From Pontederia crassipes (lineage: Eukaryota; Streptophyta; Magnoliopsida; Commelinales; Pontederiaceae), in the NCBI GenBank assembly GCA_030549335.1, contig CM060198.1, positions 38,573,853 through 38,637,852 of the forward strand: DNA of 64,000 nucleotides. The letters run 5' to 3'. The notes below the pieces were generated by a model that ran no database searches, was not told the DNA's origin, and was given only the letters and a program-made list of their open reading frames with translations. The translations under genes were made by a program, and so were the position numbers. Shown here in pieces: positions 60,868-64,000 of this stretch (positions are counted from its first letter, which is position 1; each line of letters opens with the position of its first letter).

Positions 60868-61902
60868 TGATAGACTTTTAGAACTTTAACTCTATTTCAA
60901 ACCGAAGTTGAACCGTTACAATCAAAGATAACGCTCTTGGGGATTAGAGTCTTAGAGTTAGGTTCAAAGCTATAAGTTATAGATACTTATTACAACCTTT
61001 GGGTGTCCTAAGAGGTGATAGAGCTTCAGAACTTTAACTCTATTTCAAACCGAAGTTGAACCGTTACAATCAAAGATAACGCTGTTGGGGATTAGAGTCT
61101 TAGAGTTAGGTTAAAAGCTATAAGTTATAGATACTTATTAAACCTTTGGGTGTCCTAAGAGGTGATAGATCTTTAGAACTTTAACTCTATTGCAATTTGA
61201 AGTTGAACCGTTACAATCAATGATAATGCTCTTGGGGATTAGAGACTTAGAGTTAGGTTCAAAGCTATAAGTTATAGATACATATTACAACCTTTGGGTG
61301 TCCTAAGAGGTGATAGATCTTTAGAACTTTAACTCCATTTCAAACCGAAGTTGAACCGTTACAATCAAAGATAACGCTCTTGGGGATTAGAGTCTTAGAG
61401 TTAGGTTCAAAGCTATAAGTTATAGATACTTATGACAACCTTTGGGTGTCCTAAGAGGTGATAGAGCTTCAGAATTTTAACTCTATTTCAAACCGAAGTT
61501 GAACCGTTACAATCAAAGATAACGCTCTTGGGGATTAGAGTCTTAGAGTTAGGTTCAAAACAATAAGTTATAGATACTTATTACAACCTTTGGGCGTCCT
61601 AAGAGGTGATAGATCTTTAGAACTTTAACTCTATTTCAAACCGAAGTTGAACCGTTACAATCAAATATAACGCTCTTAGGGATTAGAGTCTTAGAGTTAG
61701 GTTCAAAGCTACAAGTTATAGATACTTATTACAACCTTTGGGTGTCCTAAGAGGTGATAGATATTTAGAACTTTAACTCTATTTCAAACCGAAGTTGAAC
61801 CGTTACAATAAAAAATAACGCTCTTGGAGATTAGAGTCTTAGAGTTAGGTTCAAAGCTATAAGTTATAGATACTTATGACAACCTTTGGGTGTCCTAAGA
61901 GG
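60868..61902 (+). repeat. Monomer g and six mixed monomers
   Basis: g at 60868; R-head GCTGTTGG with GGTTAAAAGC and a one-base loss, TATTAAACC, near 61138 (61016); class I with TTGCAATTTG (61163), which has lost the CpG; CCATTTC (61311); F-like with CAAAACAATAAG and GGGCGTCC (61459); ATATAACGCTCTTAGG with GCTACAAG (61607); and TAGATATTTAG with AATAAAAAATAACG and CTTGGAGATT (61755). Confidence 0.82.
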
Positions 61903-62217
61903 TGATAGATCTTTAGAACTTTAACTCTATTTCAATCTGAAGTTGAACCGTTACAATCAAAGATAACGCTCCTCGGGATTAGAGTCTTAGAGTTAGGTTC
62001 AAAGCTATAAGTTATAGATACTTATTACAACCTTTGGGTGTCCTAAGAGGTGATAGATCTTTGGAACTTTAACTCTATTTTAAACCGAAGTTGAACCGTT
62101 ACAATCAAAGATAACGCTCTTGGGGATTAGAGTCTTAGAGTTAGGTTCAAAGCTATAAGTTATAGATACTTATTACAACCTTTGGGTGTCCTAAGAGGTG
62201 ATAGATCTTTAGAACTT

Positions 62218-62298
62218 TAACTCTATTTCAAACCGAAGTTGAACCGTTACAATCAAAGATAACGCTCTTGGGGATTAGAGTCTTAGAGTTAGGTTCAA
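62218..62298. other. Two 7-bp inverted-repeat pairs within the monomer
   Basis: TAACTCT (62218-62224) pairs with AGAGTTA (62285-62291), and TTGAACC (62239-62245) pairs with GGTTCAA (62292-62298). The two right arms are adjacent and lie in the same order as the left arms, so the two stems cross rather than nest: only one can form in a simple hairpin, or both in a pseudoknot-like fold in RNA. The arms recur in most monomers. Function is unknown; chance is possible in a low-complexity AT-rich monomer. Confidence 0.5.
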
Positions 62299-62300
62299 AG

Positions 62301-62313
62301 CTATAAGTTATAG
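62301..62313. other. Perfect 6+6 dyad in the monomer
   Basis: CTATAA and TTATAG are exact reverse complements separated by one G (monomer bases 103-108 and 110-115). It is the strongest short palindrome I see in the consensus. Two common variants weaken it: GCAATAAG (class C, F, x and others) breaks the outer pairs, and GATATAAG keeps five pairs. Bases 103-104 are thus the most polymorphic site of the monomer while the right arm TTATAG is nearly invariant. A protein-binding or cruciform role is only inference. Confidence 0.75.
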
Positions 62314-62642
62314 ATACTTATTACAACCTTTGGGTGTCCTAAGAGGTGATAGAGCTTCAGAATTTAAACTCTATTTCAAACCGAAGTTGAACCGTTACAA
62401 TCAAAGATAACGCTCTTGGGGATTAGAGTCTTAGAGTTAGGTTCAAAGCAATAAGTTATAGATACTTATTACAACCTTTGGGCGTCCTAAGAGGTGATAG
62501 ATCTTTAGAACTTTAACTCTATTTCAAACCGATGTTGAACCGTCACAATCAAATATAACGCTCTTAGGGATTAGAGTCTTAGAGTTAGGTTCAAAGCTAT
62601 AAGTTATAGATACTTATTACAACCTTTGGGTGTCCTAAGAGG

Positions 62643-63974
62643 TGATAGATCTTTAGAACTTTAACTCTATTTCAAACCGAAGTTGAACCGTTACAATCAA
62701 AGATAACGCTCTTGGAGATTAGAGTCTTAGAGTTAGGTTCAAAGCTTTAAGTTATAGATACTTATTACAACCTTTGGGTGTCCTAAGAGGTGATAGAGCT
62801 TCAGAATTTTAACTCTATTTCAAACCGAAGTTGAACCGTTACAATAAAAAATAACGCTCTTGGGGATTAGAGTCTTAGAGTTAGGTTCAAAGCAATAAGT
62901 TATAGATACTTATTACAACCTTTGAGTGTCCTAAGAGGTGATAGATCTTTAGAACTTTAACTCTTTTTCAAACCGAAGTTGAACCGTTACAATCAAATAT
63001 AACGCTCTTAGGGATTAGAGTCTTAGAGTTAGGTTCAAAGCTATAAGTTATAGATACATATTACAACCTTTGGGTGTCCTAAGAGGTGATAGAGCTTCAG
63101 AACTTTAACTCTATTTCAAACCGAAGTTGAACCGTTACAATCAAAGATAACGCTCTTGGGGATTAGAGTCTTAGAGTTAGGTTCAAAGCTGTAAGTTATA
63201 GATACTTATTACAACCTCTGGGTGTCCTAAGAGGTGATAGATCTTTAGAACTTTAACTCTATTTCAAACCGAAGTTGAACCGTTACAATCAAAGATAACG
63301 TTCTTGGGGATTAGAGTCTTAGAGTTAGGTTCAAAGATATAAGTTATAGATACTTATTACAACCTTTGTGTGTCCTAAGAGGTGATAGAGCTTCAGAACT
63401 TTAACTCTATTTCAAACCGAAGTTGAACCGTTACAATGAAAGATAACGCTCTTGGGGATTATTGTCTTAGAGTTAGGTTCAAAGCTATAAGTTATAGATA
63501 CTTATTACAACCTTTGGGTGTCCTAAGAGGTGATAGAGCTTCAGAACTTTAACTCTATTTCAAACCGAAGTTGAACCGTTACAATCAAAGATAACGCTCT
63601 TGGGGATTATTGTCTTAGAGTTAGGTTCAAAGCTATAAGTTATAGATACTTATTACAACCTTTGGGTGTCCTAAGAGGTGATAGAGCTTCAGAACTTTAA
63701 CTCTATTTCAAACCGAAGTTGAACCGTTACAATCAAAGATAACGCTCTTGGGGATTAGAGTCTTAGACTTAGGTTTAAAGCTAGAAGTTATAGATACTTA
63801 TTACAACCTTTGGGTGTCCTAAGAGGTGATAGATCTTTAGAACTTTAACTCTATTTCAAACCGAAGTTGAACCGTTACAATCAAAGATAACGCTCTTGGG
63901 GATTAGAGTCTTAGAGTTAGGTTCAAAGCTATAAGTTATAGATACTTATTACAACCTTTGGGTGTCCTAAGAGG
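62643..63974 (+). repeat. Nine mixed monomers near the right edge
   Basis: Variants: CTTGGAGATT with GCTTTAAG (62643); AATAAAAAATAACG (62791); CTCTTTTTC with ATATAACGCTCTTAGG and ATACATATTAC (62939); GCTGTAAG with AACCTCTGGG (63087); GATAACGTTC with TTTGTGTGTCC (63235); two successive R-head GATTATTGTC monomers (63383, 63531), a local duplication; R-head TTAGACTTAGG/TTTAAAGCTAGAAG (63679); plain T (63827). Confidence 0.8.
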
Positions 63975-64000
63975 TGATAGGGCTTCAGAATTTTAACTCT
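63710..64000 (+). repeat. Left end of a 35-monomer (5180-bp) repeat running off the window
   Basis: From about base 32 of the monomer at 63679 the sequence matches 58530-58820 at offset 5180, including TTAGACTTAGG joined to TTTAAAGCTAGAAG and the ATAGGGCTTC head with GAATTTT at the very edge. The head of 63679 differs from 58499 (R-head CAAACCG against TTTTAAACCG), which places the junction within bases 13-33. Confidence 0.88.
63975..64000 (+). repeat. Partial monomer at window edge
   Basis: The first 26 bases of monomer 433, with head ATAGGGCTTC and GAATTTTAAC, matching 58795. It is cut only by the window boundary. Confidence 0.95.

Larger units (their letters stand above)
62199..62346 (+). 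repeat. Reference monomer matching the consensus, 148 bp
   Basis: This copy carries the commonest base at each variable site I checked and can serve as the type monomer: T-head with AGATCT at monomer bases 5-10, AACTCTATTTC at 21-31, CCGAAG at 35-40, ACCGTT at 45-50, AACGCTCTTGGGG at 63-75, GATTAGAGTC at 75-84, GCTATAAGTTATAG at 102-115 and GGGTGTCC at 134-141. G+C is 52 of 148 by count. CpG occurs three times, at bases 36-37, 47-48 and 65-66. TTAGAG is repeated at 77-82 and 85-90, a short internal direct repeat. The length is one base more than the 147 bp wrapped by a nucleosome core (family-independent knowledge), common for centromeric satellites. Confidence 0.93.
61903..62642 (+). repeat. 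Copy of the linker block plus monomer b
   Basis: CAATCTG/CCTCGGG 61903, TAGATCTTTGG/TTTTAAACC 62051, consensus T 62199, a 62347, b 62495. The first four correspond to 51399-51990. After b the c-f series does not follow, so this is a 5' fragment of the 6-monomer unit. Confidence 0.88.
1..64000 (+). repeat. Continuous 148-bp satellite array, 432 monomers plus 26 bases
   Basis: A single tandem repeat fills the window. Monomer starts fall at 1, 149, 297 and so on every 148 bases. Net phase shifts along the array are small and traceable: -1 near 9115, -15 near 15947, +32 at 19127 and 27003, and single-base, two-base or three-base changes elsewhere. Summing them predicts a monomer start at 63827, which is what the sequence shows. 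All monomers lie in the same orientation. Most differ from the consensus at only a few bases. No stretch of more than a few bases is non-satellite. Because 148 is not a multiple of 3, every stop codon in the monomer cycles through all three frames within 444 bp on each strand, so no long coding frame can persist. The array is probably centromeric or pericentromeric (inference). Both ends run off the window, so full array length is unknown. Confidence 0.99.

Noticed and set aside
62290..62300. RNA polymerase III B-box or tRNA remnant at TAGGTTCAAAG
   Set aside because: GGTTCAA resembles the T-loop GGTTCRA, but no A-box at suitable spacing, no acceptor stem pairing and no T-run terminator follow. 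Short chance match.
62299..62320. TATA-box promoter at GCTATAAGTTATAG
   Set aside because: TATAAG occurs in hundreds of copies with no gene downstream; better described as part of the dyad.
1..64000. CRISPR array
   Set aside because: Repeats are 148 bp and directly abutting, with no unique spacers; variation is scattered within the repeat. This is satellite DNA.
1..64000. Protein-coding tandem repeats
   Set aside because: The monomer length leaves a remainder of 1 on division by 3 and contains TGA, TAG and TAA forward and TTA, CTA and TCA (stops on the reverse strand), so every frame on both strands is closed within about three monomers.
1..64000. Ribosomal DNA, telomere repeat or mobile-element tandem (LTR or tandem MITE)
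   Set aside because: No rRNA-like block, no short telomeric G-rich unit, no terminal repeats, no target-site duplications and no coding remnants; only the one 148-bp family is present.

Overview
The whole window is satellite DNA: one uninterrupted head-to-tail array of a 148-bp, AT-rich monomer (about 35% G+C by hand count of the consensus), all in one orientation. Walking the register from base 1 gives 432 complete monomers plus a 26-base partial one at the right edge; every departure from 148-bp phase is explained by a short list of indels given below. I see no gene, RNA gene, transposon, CRISPR array or non-satellite spacer. An array this long, with layered higher-order repeats (HORs), points to a eukaryotic centromere, pericentromere or other constitutive heterochromatin. 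The monomer is close to nucleosome size, and variation recurs as C/T or G/A changes at its three CpG sites, which fits a host that methylates CpG (plants or vertebrates, for example). I cannot match the consensus to a named family or species from memory.

Monomer numbering used throughout: base 1 is the T of TGATAGATCT and base 148 the last G of CCTAAGAGG. Two head classes alternate irregularly: T-head (TAGATCTTTAG) and R-head (TAGAGCTTCAG). Recurrent diagnostic monomers of the left and middle thirds are: A (TTTGAAACC, GATATA, CCTAGGAGG), B (R-head, GATTAATGTC), C (T-head, GCAATAAG), D (TTTTAAACCAAAG, AAATTTATAAG, CCTATGAGG), E (GATATTTTTTAC), F (R-head, GAATTTTAAC, GCAATAAG), G (TTAGAGCTTTAAC, ATATAATGCTCTTAGG), x (plain R-head, GCAATAAG), H (R-head, GGTTAAAAGC), I (TTGCAATTCG, AATGATAATG, GAGACTTAG, ATACATATTAC), J (GAACGTTAAC, GCTCATGGGG), K (AACTCCATTTC).

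Layout. 1 to about 16 kb: a mosaic in which blocks of the first 5.3 kb recur near 10.4-15.4 kb at several different offsets (10359, 9619, 12283 and 10063 bp), plus an internal 15-monomer repeat. About 15 to 39 kb: the A-K unit in a 12-monomer form (A-G, x, H-K), an 11-monomer form without x, and deletion forms, nested in larger copies about 7.85 kb (53 monomers) apart. 39.6 to 51.4 kb: a near-identical tandem duplication of a 40-monomer, 5917-bp unit, itself carrying 9-monomer (1332-bp) repeats. 51.4 to 64 kb: a different 6-monomer unit (a-f, 886 bp) with 3-monomer cde expansions, interleaved with blocks copied from the 50-kb region; a 35-monomer (5180-bp) repeat runs off the right edge.

The individual repeats and hybrid monomers record repeated unequal exchange, both in register (hybrid monomers, whole-monomer gains and losses) and, rarely, out of register (a 180-bp composite monomer present in two copies). 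No protein-coding system is present. The interest lies in the HOR architecture, its mapped breakpoints and a dyad motif in the monomer. All alignments here were done by eye, so copy boundaries are good to about one monomer unless a breakpoint is stated.
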